DNA of 64,000 nucleotides from Pseudomonas sp. BCA17 (GCF_004519405.1 NZ_SGWI01000007.1:1-64000); one strand, 5' to 3'. Positions 1-9,254 are shown, counted from the first letter of the stretch. Notes: generated by a model from the letters alone, not told the origin. A program made the numbers and translations.

Positions 1-1107
1 CGTGATCGTGGTGACCGCAGGCGTCGTGCTCGGCACCAGGTTTTCAAAGTTGCCGCCAGTCGCGCCGGTAATCGTAGTGCTGACGGTGGAACCGTTGTTG
101 TAGACGTCGTTGGCCGGAGTATCCACGACCACGGTGCCGGTGGATTCGCCGGCCTTGATGGTGATCACCGAGCCGTTGCTCAAGGTGACGGTCACTGGCG
201 TCTGCGCCGGGTTGGTCAGTGTGGCGGTGTAAGTGATGGCGCCGCCTTCCGTGACCGTGTTGCCCGCCGTCAATGTAACGGTGGTGGTGTCGATGGTGTC
301 GGTGACTTGGGTCACCGCCGGCGTGGTATCGATGTTCAGCACCAGGTTATTGCCACCGGTGGTGCCGGTGACGTTGACGCTGATCTGGCTAGGATCGATG
401 TACGGACTGTCATTCGCGGCCAGGGGCACGCTGACGGTACCGGTGAGTTGGCCCGACGGGATGGTGATTACCGCGCCATTGGACAAGGTAATGGTGAGGT
501 TGCCGATTGGCGCCTGGGTCACGGTGGCGGTGTAGGTCAGCACGCCACCGGCTTCGGTGATGGTCGGCGTGGCGCCCAATGTCAGCGTGGCGGTTTGCAG
601 AGCCAGGCCACCGCTATTGCCGCCAGGCTGAGCACCGACGTTCTGGGTCAGCGTCGAATTGGCCTGGCCCAGGCCAGCGGTTGGGAAGCCAATGGTCGGG
701 TCAACGCGGCCGGCGGTCGCGTCCAGCACAACAAAACTGTGACCACCGCCTGCCGCGCCATTACCGGCAGCGGTTGGGCCTGCGGCAGTGGCTTCCAGGT
801 CGGTGGTCGGGTCCGCGCCTGCGGCGATGGCTTGTTGCAACTCGGCAACCGACGGCGCCGCGTTCTGGGCGGCAGCTGCCAGGTCGAGGGTGGAGTCCGG
901 CAGGTCGGCGCTCCATTGGGTATCCCGGCCCAGGTCCAGCGTGCGGCCATCGGCCAGTTCAAGGCTGACTGCACCCGACATGCCGGTGTCGACTTGGTCG
1001 CCCGCAAACAGGCGATCACCTTCTACCAGAACACGGCGCGTTCCTTCCGGAGAAATAACGAAAACTTGACCAACAATGCTTTTGACAATGGCAACAACAC
1101 TGCTCAT
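1..1107 (-). CDS. lapA: LapA-type giant adhesin, N-terminal part (truncated by window edge)
   Basis: The reading frame starts at the ATG complementary to 1105-1107 and stays open for 369 codons to the left edge. It begins MSSVVAIVKSIVGQVFVIS, the retention module of Pseudomonas LapA, which lodges the adhesin in the outer-membrane TolC channel. Residues 1-75 form this module with the LADGRTLDLG signature. TAAG at residues 107-110 fits the periplasmic LapG protease site (cleavage between the two alanines), and a second TAAG follows at 112-115. From about residue 190 come roughly 100-residue repeats rich in T, V and N. A GGAG ribosome site lies 8 bases before the start. The gene diverges from lapEBC, its own exporter. 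LapA mediates irreversible surface attachment, and c-di-GMP acting through LapD and LapG (not in this window) controls its release. The remaining repeats and RTX secretion signal are outside the window. Confidence 0.93.
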   Translation of the reverse strand, partial: MSSVVAIVKSIVGQVFVISPEGTRRVLVEGDRLFAGDQVDTGMSGAVSLELADGRTLDLGRDTQWSADLPDSTLDLAAAAQNAAPSVAELQQAIAAGADPTTDLEATAAGPTAAGNGAAGGGHSFVVLDATAGRVDPTIGFPTAGLGQANSTLTQNVGAQPGGNSGGLALQTATLTLGATPTITEAGGVLTYTATVTQAPIGNLTITLSNGAVITIPSGQLTGTVSVPLAANDSPYIDPSQISVNVTGTTGGNNLVLNIDTTPAVTQVTDTIDTTTVTLTAGNTVTEGGAITYTATLTNPAQTPVTVTLSNGSVITIKAGESTGTVVVDTPANDVYNNGSTVSTTITGATGGNFENLVPSTTPAVTTIT

Positions 1108-1442
1108 TAAATTTTCTCCGGCGATCCGTTTCTGATGAATTCCATGTGGCCGCTCGGAAGAGGGCCAAACAGGAGGGGCGTAGTCTGTAAGGGTGACTTC
1201 GTCAAATAATTGGCTAGATTTATTCGCTATCTAGTTTATGCCAAACTATTGACCTTATGGGCGCCATCCTAAACAATCGCCCCCATAATGTCACATTGAT
1301 ATTTACGCGGCGAACCGTCCTACATGTGTGAAGCAGTTCCGCTTTTTGAACTTTCCGACGTACGGTCATTACGGTAGCCATTATCCGACGCAGCGACGTG
1401 AATCGCTGTGATTTGAGACAAGAAGTCCTGGGGAATTTTTAA
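1108..1442. promoter_or_regulatory. Divergent lapA / lapEBC intergenic region
   Basis: This 335-base gene-free stretch separates two divergent start codons and must hold promoters for both lapA and lapEBC. It is AT-richer than its flanks around 1205-1250, where a CTAGA...TCTAG inverted pair (loop TTTATTCGCTA) can be seen. Good ribosome sites border both ends (GGAG for lapA, GGGGAA for lapE). In related pseudomonads FleQ and c-di-GMP act at the lapA promoter, but I could not assign a specific operator here. Confidence 0.6.
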
Positions 1443-2801
1443 ATGCGTCTGCACCTGTTCAAGGCAATACCGTTCGTTCTCGCCGCCGGTTTCGTTCAAG
1501 CCCAGACATTACCCCAAGCCATGCAGCAGGCATTGGATGTGCACCCTGAAATTCAGGCCGGTGTGAACAGCCGTATCGCCGCCGATTACCAACTGCGCGC
1601 CGCCCAGGGGGGTTACCTGCCACGCGTTGACCTGAATGCCGGCTATGGCCGCGAAGGTACCGACAACTCCACTACCCGCGCCGCCAACGGTCCGAATGGC
1701 AACCACTGGGACACTCTCAACCGCGGTGAGTCCAGCCTGCGCCTGCAACAGATGATTTTTGACGGCTTTGCCACTTCCAGCGAAGTCGGCCGCCAGCAAG
1801 CCAACGTCAACTCCCGCGCCTACTCCCTGCTCGGCACCTCCGAGCGCACTGCCTTGACCGTCGCTCAGGTGTACCTGGATGTACTGACCCGTCGTGAATT
1901 CGTGCGCCTGGCCGAAGAAAACCTGCGCAACCACGAACGCATCTACGATCAGATCAAATTGCGCACCCAGCGCGGCGTCGGCAACGGTGCCGACCAGGAT
2001 CAGGCCGAAGCGCGTCTGGCCCAGGCTCGCAACAACCTGATCACCGAGCAGACCAACCTGGCCGACGCTCAGGTCAACTACCTCAGCGCCGTCGGCCAGA
2101 TGCCCGACCAACTGGAGCGCCCGGCGCCGTTCATGGCCATGCTGCCGGCAGACCTGAATGAAGCGCGCCGCCAGATGCTCGACAACAGCCCGGTCCTGCG
2201 CTCGGCCGAATCGGACATCTCCGCCGCCGAGAAGCAGTACGAAGCCGCCAAGTCCACCTTCTACCCACGCTTTGATGCCGAGCTTGGCACCAACGCGGAC
2301 AACAATGTCTCGGGTGACGCCAGCCACAATAATGGTTGGGAAGCCATGGTGCGTATGCGCTTCAACCTGTTTGCCGGTGGCAGCAATAAAGCCGACCTGC
2401 AGTCCAAGTCGTACCAGGCCAACCAGGCCCTGGACATCCGCAACAACGCCCTGCGCCAACTCAACGAAGAACTGGGCCTGGCCTGGAACGCCCTGAACAA
2501 CGCCAGCGCGCAGTTGCCGGTGGCCCAGCAGTACGTGGATCACAGCACCCGCGTGCGCACTTCCTACCAGCAGCAGTTCAGCCTTGGCCAACGGACCCTG
2601 CTCGACTTGCTCGACAGTGAGAACGAATTGTTCACCGCTTCCCGTCGTCTGGAAGAGATCAAGAACATTCAGTTATTTACTCAGTATCGAATCAAGGCGA
2701 CCATGGGCGAATTGCTCAAAAGCCAGGGAGTGGTCGCACCGATGGCCTCCGTCGTGCAAACCGACGTGAAGCCTAAAGTCCAACTGCCCGGGATGAATTG
2801 A
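1443..2801 (+). CDS. lapE: LapE, TolC-family outer membrane channel of the LapA type I secretion system
   Basis: The 452-residue protein has a signal peptide (about residues 1-20, ending FVQAQ). It then shows the duplicated TolC architecture: long helices with repeated A/Q/N-rich heptads and beta-strand segments such as YLPRVDLNAGYGREG (about 60-75) and FYPRFDAELGTNAD (about 277-290). Family members form trimeric outer-membrane/periplasmic tunnels. It is first in lapE-lapB-lapC, directly opposite lapA, so it is the cognate channel and also the anchor for the LapA retention module. A GGGGAA ribosome site sits about 8 bases before the ATG. The length is normal for type I secretion channels (430-480 residues). 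Confidence 0.93.
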   Translation: MRLHLFKAIPFVLAAGFVQAQTLPQAMQQALDVHPEIQAGVNSRIAADYQLRAAQGGYLPRVDLNAGYGREGTDNSTTRAANGPNGNHWDTLNRGESSLRLQQMIFDGFATSSEVGRQQANVNSRAYSLLGTSERTALTVAQVYLDVLTRREFVRLAEENLRNHERIYDQIKLRTQRGVGNGADQDQAEARLAQARNNLITEQTNLADAQVNYLSAVGQMPDQLERPAPFMAMLPADLNEARRQMLDNSPVLRSAESDISAAEKQYEAAKSTFYPRFDAELGTNADNNVSGDASHNNGWEAMVRMRFNLFAGGSNKADLQSKSYQANQALDIRNNALRQLNEELGLAWNALNNASAQLPVAQQYVDHSTRVRTSYQQQFSLGQRTLLDLLDSENELFTASRRLEEIKNIQLFTQYRIKATMGELLKSQGVVAPMASVVQTDVKPKVQLPGMN

Positions 2802-2842
2802 GCCACCCCTATAGCCCCATCTGTTAGTCGAGAGTGCACCGC

Positions 2843-4999
2843 GTGGAATCCGAAGTCAGTCGAGTTCATCTCAGCCATGATCCCCGCACGCTGCACGACG
2901 ACCCGTTACTTGACGGGCTGCTTGCGCTCTGCGCCCTGCATCAGAAGCCGGCCAGCGCGGCCATGCTCACCACTGGCCTGCCGCTGCCTTCGCAGCGGTT
3001 GAGTGCCGAGCTGCTGCCCCGTGCAGCTGCGCGGGCCGGGCTGCAAGGGCGGGTGCTGCAACGCAAACTGGAACAGATCCCCACGATAGCCCTGCCGGCG
3101 TTGCTGCTGCTCAAAGAGGGGCGCAGTGCCGTGCTGGTCGGCTGGCAGGGCGATGATGAAGCCCGCATCCTGCTCAGCGAAAGCGACGGCGGTGAAGTCA
3201 TCGTCAAGCGCGAGTTGCTGGCTGACGACTATGTCGGCAAAGTTTTCTTCGCCCAACCGCAGCACAAATTCGACGTCAACCACGGCACCCTGATTCCCCG
3301 GGCGCGTTCGTGGTTCCGGGACACGCTCAAGCGTTCGCGCTGGCTCTATACCGACGCCATCGCCGCCAGCTTCCTGATCAATATCATCGCGATGGCCGCG
3401 CCGTTGTTCGTGATGAATGTGTACGACCGTGTGGTGCCGAACCAGGCCACCGCCACCCTTTGGGTGCTGGCAGTGGGCATCTGCGGTGCCTATCTGTTCG
3501 ACCTGATCCTCAAAAGCCTGCGCAGCCTGTGCCTGGACCTGGCCGGTAAAAAGACCGACCTGATCATCTCGGCCACGCTGTTCGAGCGCATTGTTGGCAT
3601 GTCCATGAAGTACCGCCCGGCACGGGTCGGCAGCTTCGCGCAGAACATCCACGAGTTTCAGAGCCTGCGTGACTTCCTTGCGTCGTTGACTCTCACCAGT
3701 CTGATCGACCTGCCATTTACCCTGCTGATATTCCTGGTCATCGCCATCCTCGGCGGGCACCTGGTGTGGATTCCGGTGCTGGCGTTCCCGATTGCCCTGG
3801 GCATCGGCTATGCCCTGCAGAAACCGCTCGTTGCGACCATGGAGCGCACCATGGCGCTGGCCGCCGAGCGCCAGTCGAGCCTGATCGAAACCCTCGCCGG
3901 CCTGGATGCGGTCAAGGTCAATAACGCCGAGAGCGAGCGCCAGTACGGTTGGGAACAGACCATCGGCACCTTGAGCCGCCTTGAGCTGCGGGTGAAGTTG
4001 CTGTCGGGCCTGTCGATGAACATGACCCTGCTTATCCAGCAACTGGCCGGCGTGATCATGATCGTGTTCGGTGTGTACCAGATCATCGACGGCAACCTCA
4101 GCATGGGTGGCCTGATCGCCTGCTACATGCTCAGTGGCCGCGCCTTGAGCCCACTGGCTTCGCTGTCGGGCCTGCTGACCCGTTACCAGCAAGCCAAGGT
4201 CACCATGATGTCGACGGACCAGATGATGGAGCTGCCCCAGGAGCGTAATTTCGAAGAACGCCCCATGAGCCGCCGCACCCTGCAAGGCGCCATCGAGTGC
4301 CGGGGCCTTAGCTTTACTTACCCCAATCAACAGAACGCCGCGCTGAAAAACATCAACCTGATGATCAAGCCCGGCGAGAAAATCGGCATCATCGGCCGCA
4401 GCGGCTCGGGCAAAAGCTCCCTTGCCAAACTGATCGTCGGCCTTTATCAGCCAGACTCCGGCGCCTTGCTGGTGGATGGCGTGGATGTGCGCCAGATCGA
4501 TGTCAGTGAACTGCGCCACAACATCGGCTACGTTGCCCAGGACATTCAACTGCTCGCGGGTACGCTACGCGACAACCTGGTGTCCGGTGCGCGTTATGTC
4601 GAAGACGAAATGGTCCTGCAGGCCGCTGAACTGGCCGGCGTGCACGAATTCGCCCGCCTGCACCCGCAAGGCTATGAGCTGCAAGTCGGTGAACGTGGGC
4701 AGAACCTCTCCGGCGGCCAGCGCCAGAACGTCGCCCTGGCCCGCGCGCTGCTGCTCAACCCGCCTATCCTGCTGTTGGACGAACCCACCAGCGCCATGGA
4801 CAACACGGGTGAAGAGCGCTTGAAACAACGCCTGCAGGCCGTGGTGCAAAACAAAACCATCGTGCTGGTCACCCACCGTGCCTCACTGCTCTCGCTGGTG
4901 GACCGCCTGCTGGTGGTCGACCGTGGGCAGATCCTAGCAGACGGCCCGAAAGCCGTGGTCATGGAAGCGTTGAAAAAGGGGCAGATCAGTGTTGCTTAA
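2843..4999 (+). CDS. lapB: LapB, type I secretion ABC transporter (permease-ATPase)
   Basis: This is an inner-membrane ABC exporter that powers LapA secretion. An N-terminal C39-peptidase-like domain (about 1-130) shows no clear catalytic Cys/His pair, as in substrate-recognising pseudo-peptidase domains. It is followed by a six-helix transmembrane domain (about 150-440) and a nucleotide-binding domain. That domain carries Walker A GRSGSGKSS (about 518), signature LSGGQRQ (about 622), Walker B ILLLDEPT (about 642) and H-loop VTHRAS. I prefer the GTG at 2843 (MESEVSRV, 718 residues) over the in-frame GTG at 2834 because GAGAG at 2830-2834 gives 8-base spacing. The gene lies 41 bases after lapE, and its stop overlaps the start of lapC. 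Confidence 0.93.
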   Translation: MESEVSRVHLSHDPRTLHDDPLLDGLLALCALHQKPASAAMLTTGLPLPSQRLSAELLPRAAARAGLQGRVLQRKLEQIPTIALPALLLLKEGRSAVLVGWQGDDEARILLSESDGGEVIVKRELLADDYVGKVFFAQPQHKFDVNHGTLIPRARSWFRDTLKRSRWLYTDAIAASFLINIIAMAAPLFVMNVYDRVVPNQATATLWVLAVGICGAYLFDLILKSLRSLCLDLAGKKTDLIISATLFERIVGMSMKYRPARVGSFAQNIHEFQSLRDFLASLTLTSLIDLPFTLLIFLVIAILGGHLVWIPVLAFPIALGIGYALQKPLVATMERTMALAAERQSSLIETLAGLDAVKVNNAESERQYGWEQTIGTLSRLELRVKLLSGLSMNMTLLIQQLAGVIMIVFGVYQIIDGNLSMGGLIACYMLSGRALSPLASLSGLLTRYQQAKVTMMSTDQMMELPQERNFEERPMSRRTLQGAIECRGLSFTYPNQQNAALKNINLMIKPGEKIGIIGRSGSGKSSLAKLIVGLYQPDSGALLVDGVDVRQIDVSELRHNIGYVAQDIQLLAGTLRDNLVSGARYVEDEMVLQAAELAGVHEFARLHPQGYELQVGERGQNLSGGQRQNVALARALLLNPPILLLDEPTSAMDNTGEERLKQRLQAVVQNKTIVLVTHRASLLSLVDRLLVVDRGQILADGPKAVVMEALKKGQISVA

Positions 5000-6353
5000 C
5001 TCCATCAAAAGCGCGGTTGGCCGCTATTTCAAAGGTTCCGATTCGCTGCAGGGCCAGCCCCTGCCCGAGGTCAACAAAGCACTGATCGAAGATGCACCGC
5101 GGGTTATCCGCCTGACCATCTGGGCGATCATTGCGTTCTTCATATTCCTGGTGACGTGGGCGGGCTTCTCCAGCATCGACGAAGTCACCCGTGGCGACGG
5201 CAAGGCGATCCCTTCGTCCAAGCTGCAGAAAATCCAGAACCTGGAAGGCGGTATCGTCTCCGAGTTGTACGTCAAGGAAGGCCAGGTGGTGGAAGCCGGC
5301 GCGCCGTTGATTCGCCTCGACGACACACGTTTCGTTTCCAATGCCGGCGAAACCGAGGCCCTGCGCCTGGCCATGCAATTGCGTGTCGAGCGCCTCAGTG
5401 CCCAGGTGGATGACCGCCCGCTGAACATCCCCGACGACGTGCTAAAGGCCGCGCCGAGCCAAGCCGCCAGTGAGCGCTCGTTGTATGACAGCCGCCGCCA
5501 GCAGTTGAAAGACGAAGTCGGTGGCCTGCAGGAGCAACTGGTGCAGCGTCAGCAGGAACTGCGTGAGTTCACCTCTAAACAAAGCCAGTACCGCAGCCAG
5601 TTGTCCCTGCAACGCCAGGAAATCAACATGTCCGAACCACTGGTGGCCCAGGGTGCGGTGTCGCCTGTGGAAGTGTTGCGCCTCAAGCGGGCCGAGATGG
5701 AAACCCGTGGCCAATTGGACGCCACCACCCTGGCGATTCCCCGTGCCGAATCGGCGATCAAGGAAGTGCAACGCAAGATCGACGAAACCCGTGGCAAGTT
5801 CCGCAGCGAAGCGCTGACCCAGCTCAACGAAGCCCGCACTGAACTGAATAAGGCCGAGTCCACTGGCCGTGCCCTGGAAGACCGGGTCAGCCGTACACTG
5901 GTTACCTCGCCAGTGCGCGGGATCGTCAAGCAATTGCTGGTCAACACCGTCGGCGGTGTGATCCAGCCGGGCAGCGACATGGTAGAAATAGTGCCGCTGA
6001 ACGACACCCTGCTGGTGGAAGCCAAGATCCGCCCGCAAGACATTGCCTTCCTGCACCCAGGTCAGGAAGCGATCGTCAAATTCACCGCCTATGACTACAC
6101 CATCTACGGCGGCCTGAAAGCCAAGCTCGAACGCATCGGTGCCGACACCATCACCGACGAAGACAAAAAAACCACCTACTACATGATCACCCTGCGCACC
6201 GATCGCAGCCACTTGGGCACAGACGAGAAGCCGTTGCTGATCATCCCCGGCATGGTCGCCTCGGTGGATATCATCACCGGCAAGAAGAGCATCCTGAGCT
6301 ACTTGCTCAAGCCGATCATCAAGGCACGCGCCGAGGCGTTGCACGAGCGGTAA
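4989..6353 (+). CDS. lapC: LapC, HlyD-type periplasmic adaptor of the LapA exporter
   Basis: This is a 454-residue membrane-fusion protein. It has a short cytoplasmic tail, one transmembrane helix (about residues 37-58, IWAIIAFFIFLVTWAGF), a barrel-sandwich half-motif (LEGGIVSELYVKEGQVVEAG, about 85-104) and a long coiled-coil hairpin (about 140-300). The second lipoyl half (SPVRGIVKQL) and a beta-barrel C-terminus follow. It bridges LapB and LapE. Translation starts at GTG 4989 inside the lapB stop region, with an AAAGGGG ribosome site 7 bases upstream, so translational coupling is likely. The product matches the HlyD/PrtE type I adaptor family in length and domain order. Confidence 0.93.
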   Translation: MLLNSIKSAVGRYFKGSDSLQGQPLPEVNKALIEDAPRVIRLTIWAIIAFFIFLVTWAGFSSIDEVTRGDGKAIPSSKLQKIQNLEGGIVSELYVKEGQVVEAGAPLIRLDDTRFVSNAGETEALRLAMQLRVERLSAQVDDRPLNIPDDVLKAAPSQAASERSLYDSRRQQLKDEVGGLQEQLVQRQQELREFTSKQSQYRSQLSLQRQEINMSEPLVAQGAVSPVEVLRLKRAEMETRGQLDATTLAIPRAESAIKEVQRKIDETRGKFRSEALTQLNEARTELNKAESTGRALEDRVSRTLVTSPVRGIVKQLLVNTVGGVIQPGSDMVEIVPLNDTLLVEAKIRPQDIAFLHPGQEAIVKFTAYDYTIYGGLKAKLERIGADTITDEDKKTTYYMITLRTDRSHLGTDEKPLLIIPGMVASVDIITGKKSILSYLLKPIIKARAEALHER

Positions 6354-6423
6354 TCTTCAGTGCCTGTCCCGGCCTCATCGGGGCAAGTCTCCTCCCGCAT
6401 TTTGAATGTATTCGCAGATCAAA

Positions 6424-6450
6424 ATGTAGGAGAGGGCTTGCTCCCGATGG
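6424..6450 (+). repeat. REP-like element
   Basis: The segment TGTAGGAGAGGGCTTGCTCC fits the Pseudomonas REP consensus (GTAGGAGCGAGCTTGCTCGCGA). It stands alone between lapC and the TauD operon. A similar copy lies at 10193-10220 and a paired form at 53560-53658. Confidence 0.7.
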
Positions 6451-6523
6451 GGTCATCAGCCTCCCCACGGATTCCACTTTCAAAGCATATGTATATTCAT
6501 TAACGGTATTTAATGGCCGGTTC

Positions 6524-6535
6524 TTATAGCTATAA
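6524..6535. promoter_or_regulatory. Perfect 12-base palindrome upstream of the TauD-like operon
   Basis: TTATAGCTATAA is a perfect palindrome centred about 38 bases before the dioxygenase start, in an AT-rich stretch (6485-6540). It could be an activator site (CysB or Cbl-like LysR proteins often use AT-rich dyads at sulfur-starvation genes) or part of a promoter. The assignment is inference. Confidence 0.35.
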
Positions 6536-6567
6536 AGTCACTCTCCTGTCCGACCGGGAGTGCCCAA

Positions 6568-7461
6568 ATGTCCGTCACCTCTACTGTTCCAACAGCGACC
6601 TCATCCACCCAGGTCTTCGACGTTCGCCCACTCCCCGGCAGCGTCGGCGCCGAGATCATCGGCCTGGACTTGTCGCGTCCGGTCAACGACCACGACTTCG
6701 CCCGCATCCACCGTGCGCACCTGGACCATCACGTTGTGGTGTTCCGTGACCAACGCATCACCCCCGAGCAGCAGATCGCCTTCAGCCGCCGCTTCGGTGT
6801 GTTGCAGATCCATGTGCTCAAGCAGTTCCTGTTGGCCAACCACCCGGAAATCCTGATCGTCTCCAACATCATCGAAAACGGCCAATCCATCGGCCTGGGC
6901 GATGCGGGTAAGTTCTGGCACTCGGACCTGTCGTACAAAGAACTGCCCAGCCTGGGCTCTATGCTGCACGCCCAGGAGTTGCCCTCCGAAGGTGGCGACA
7001 CGCTCTTTGCCGACATGCACAAAGCCTGGGACCAACTGCCTGAACACCTGCGCAAAGCCGTGGAAGGCCGCAGCGCCGCTCACTCATACACGGCGCGTTA
7101 CAGCGAAACCAAATTCGAAGGCAACTGGCGCCCGACCCTGACCCCCGAGCAGCTCGCTCAGGTCGCCGAAGTGGTGCACCCCATTGTGCGCACCCACCCG
7201 GAAAACGGGCGCAAGGCGCTGTTTGTCAGCGAAGGCTTCACCACGCGCATTGTCGGCTTGCCGGAAGACGAAAGCCGCGATCTGCTGGCCCAGTTGTACG
7301 CCCACAGCGTGCTGCCGCAGAACATCTACCGCCACCAGTGGCAGCCTCACGACCTGGTGTTCTGGGACAACCGCTCGCTGATCCACCTGGCCGCCGGGTG
7401 CCCAAGCCACCTGCGACGCAAGCTGTTTCGCACCACCATCCAGGGCGATGCGCCGTTCTGA
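6568..7461 (+). CDS. TauD/TfdA-family Fe(II)/2-oxoglutarate-dependent dioxygenase
   Basis: The 297-residue protein has the TauD-fold iron ligands: H118-x-D120 (FWHSDLSYKE) and distal H273 (RSLIHLA), with R288 (LFRTTI) as the 2-oxoglutarate carboxylate partner. The family typically hydroxylates sulfonates, sulfate esters or related small acids, releasing sulfite or sulfate. GGGAG 7 bases before the ATG is a good ribosome site. It leads an apparent operon with an ABC ATPase and permease of the SsuBC/TauBC type, which fits scavenging of an organosulfur or similar compound. The substrate cannot be read from the sequence, and taurine specificity should not be assumed. Confidence 0.88.
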   Translation: MSVTSTVPTATSSTQVFDVRPLPGSVGAEIIGLDLSRPVNDHDFARIHRAHLDHHVVVFRDQRITPEQQIAFSRRFGVLQIHVLKQFLLANHPEILIVSNIIENGQSIGLGDAGKFWHSDLSYKELPSLGSMLHAQELPSEGGDTLFADMHKAWDQLPEHLRKAVEGRSAAHSYTARYSETKFEGNWRPTLTPEQLAQVAEVVHPIVRTHPENGRKALFVSEGFTTRIVGLPEDESRDLLAQLYAHSVLPQNIYRHQWQPHDLVFWDNRSLIHLAAGCPSHLRRKLFRTTIQGDAPF

Positions 7462-7487
7462 AACCCATACCCGGCAAGAGAGACGAA

Positions 7488-8339
7488 ATGAACGCGCCCC
7501 TGCAAGGCCACGCGGCCAGCACCCAGAGTACGGCCCAACCGTTGTTGGCGGTGGACAACGTCAGCCTCGAATACCGCACGCCTGAACGTGTGGTGCGGGC
7601 CACTCACCAAGTCAGTTTCGAAATTGACCCGGCCGACCGCTACGTGCTGCTCGGCCCATCGGGTTGCGGTAAATCGACGTTGCTCAAGTCCATCGCCGGG
7701 TTTATCAAACCCTGCGAAGGCGAGATCCGCCTGTTGGGGCAGAGAGTCGAACAACCAGGCCCGGACCGTATCGTGGTGTTCCAGGAGTTCGACCAGTTGC
7801 CGCCCTGGAAAACCGTCAAGCAAAACGTGATGTTCCCGCTGCTGGCGTCGAAAACCCTGAAGCGCCGCGAAGCCGAAGCACGGGCCCTGCATTACCTCGA
7901 CAAAGTCGGTCTCAGTGCCTTCGCCGATGTTTATCCGCACACCTTGTCCGGTGGCATGAAAGCCCGTGTGGCCATCGCTCGCGCCTTGGCCATGCAGCCG
8001 AAGATCCTGCTGATGGACGAACCCTTCGCCGCCCTCGACGCCCTGACCCGACGCAAGATGCAGGAGGAGCTGTTGCGGCTCTGGGAAGAGGTGCGCTTCA
8101 CCCTGCTGTTCGTCACCCATTCCATCGAAGAAGCGTTGGTGCTGGGTAATCGCATCCTGTTGCTGTCGCCTCATCCCGGACGGGTGCGCGCTGAAATCCA
8201 CAGCCATCAATACGACCTGCACAGCCTTGGCGGTACAGAGTTCCAGGCCTCGGCGCGGCGCATTCATCGCCTGCTGTTCGACGAAGCGCCTGAGGCCGAA
8301 CGTGAGTTGGGTTTCGCCGATATCCGCATCGCTTATTGA
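7488..8339 (+). CDS. ABC transporter ATP-binding protein (SsuB/TauB type)
   Basis: This is a 283-residue cytoplasmic ATPase with Walker A GPSGCGKST, Q-loop VVFQEFDQLPPW, signature LSGGMKARVAIARA, Walker B ILLMDEPFAALD and H-loop THSIEEA. These are the hallmarks of nitrate/sulfonate/taurine importers. I start it at ATG 7488, preceded by AGAGAGACGA, 26 bases after the dioxygenase stop. The same frame is open further upstream into the dioxygenase gene, but that stretch has no family similarity. It works with the permease encoded 12 bases downstream. No substrate-binding protein gene is present in the operon. Confidence 0.9.
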   Translation: MNAPLQGHAASTQSTAQPLLAVDNVSLEYRTPERVVRATHQVSFEIDPADRYVLLGPSGCGKSTLLKSIAGFIKPCEGEIRLLGQRVEQPGPDRIVVFQEFDQLPPWKTVKQNVMFPLLASKTLKRREAEARALHYLDKVGLSAFADVYPHTLSGGMKARVAIARALAMQPKILLMDEPFAALDALTRRKMQEELLRLWEEVRFTLLFVTHSIEEALVLGNRILLLSPHPGRVRAEIHSHQYDLHSLGGTEFQASARRIHRLLFDEAPEAERELGFADIRIAY

Positions 8340-8351
8340 AAGGGGCCGTTC

Positions 8352-9203
8352 ATGCGCCAGGAATTTGAAGTCAACCTCGAACCGCTGCTCAGCGTCCCCG
8401 TGGAACGCGAGCTGCCCTTGCGCCACCGCCTTTGGCAACAAGGTTGGCTGCGCAAGGGCTTGATCCTGATCGTGCTCGCCATTCTCTGGGAAGCCGTTGC
8501 GCGCTATCAGAACAATGACTTGCTGCTGCCGAGCGTTCTGCAAACCGCTCAGGCGCTGTTCGACGGCCTGCTCAGCGGCGAACTGCTCAGTAAGGTCAGC
8601 ATCTCGCTGGCGGTGCTGATCAAGGGGTACCTGATCGGCATCGTGCTGGCGTTTGCCCTGACCACGCTGGCGGTGTCGACCCAGCTGGGCCGCGACCTGC
8701 TGAGCACCCTGACCTCGATGTTCAACCCGCTGCCGGCGATTGCGCTGCTGCCGCTGGCGTTGCTGTGGTTCGGCCTGGGGCAGAACAGCCTGATTTTCGT
8801 ACTGGTGCATTCGGTGTTGTGGGCCTTGGCGCTGAACACTTACTCCGGTTTTCTCGGGGTGTCCGAAACCCTGCGCATGGCCGGCCGCAACTATGGCCTC
8901 AAGGGCATGCGCTTCGTGCTGTTTATCCTGATCCCGGCGGCGCTCCCCTCGATCCTGGCCGGCCTGAAGATCGGCTGGGCATTTGCCTGGCGTACCCTGA
9001 TCGCCGCCGAACTGGTGTTCGGCGCCACCAGCGGCAAGGGCGGGTTGGGGTGGTACATCTTCCAGAACCGCAATGAGCTGTACACCGACAAGGTGTTTGC
9101 CGGGCTGGCCGTGGTGATCCTGATTGGTTTGTTAGTGGAGAACCTGGTGTTCAACACCTTCGAACGGCTTACGGTGAAGCGCTGGGGCATGCAGCGTTCG
9201 TAA
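8352..9203 (+). CDS. ABC transporter permease (SsuC/TauC type)
   Basis: This is a 283-residue integral membrane protein. A hydrophilic N-terminus is followed by about six transmembrane helices. The EAA-like coupling loop around residues 165-195 (GVSETLRMAGRNYGLKGM) is typical of binding-protein-dependent transport permeases. It lies 12 bases behind the ATPase gene and would form the inner-membrane channel of the same importer. Family members import sulfonates, taurine, nitrate or thiamine precursors. The dioxygenase neighbour favours an oxidisable sulfonate or analogue. Confidence 0.9.
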   Translation: MRQEFEVNLEPLLSVPVERELPLRHRLWQQGWLRKGLILIVLAILWEAVARYQNNDLLLPSVLQTAQALFDGLLSGELLSKVSISLAVLIKGYLIGIVLAFALTTLAVSTQLGRDLLSTLTSMFNPLPAIALLPLALLWFGLGQNSLIFVLVHSVLWALALNTYSGFLGVSETLRMAGRNYGLKGMRFVLFILIPAALPSILAGLKIGWAFAWRTLIAAELVFGATSGKGGLGWYIFQNRNELYTDKVFAGLAVVILIGLLVENLVFNTFERLTVKRWGMQRS

Positions 9204-9254
9204 CCCTGCTACGATTGCACCCCATTCACTCCCCACTGATCATGAGTGCTTGGC

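Noticed and set aside
307..1110. 267-codon plus-strand frame at the left end
   Set aside because: The minus strand encodes the recognisable LapA retention module across the same bases, with a ribosome site and correct start.
2906..4549. 547-codon open frame on the minus strand
   Set aside because: It lies entirely opposite lapB, whose motifs and operon context are unambiguous; the antisense product is Q/H-rich low-complexity sequence of the kind produced by GC-rich third positions.
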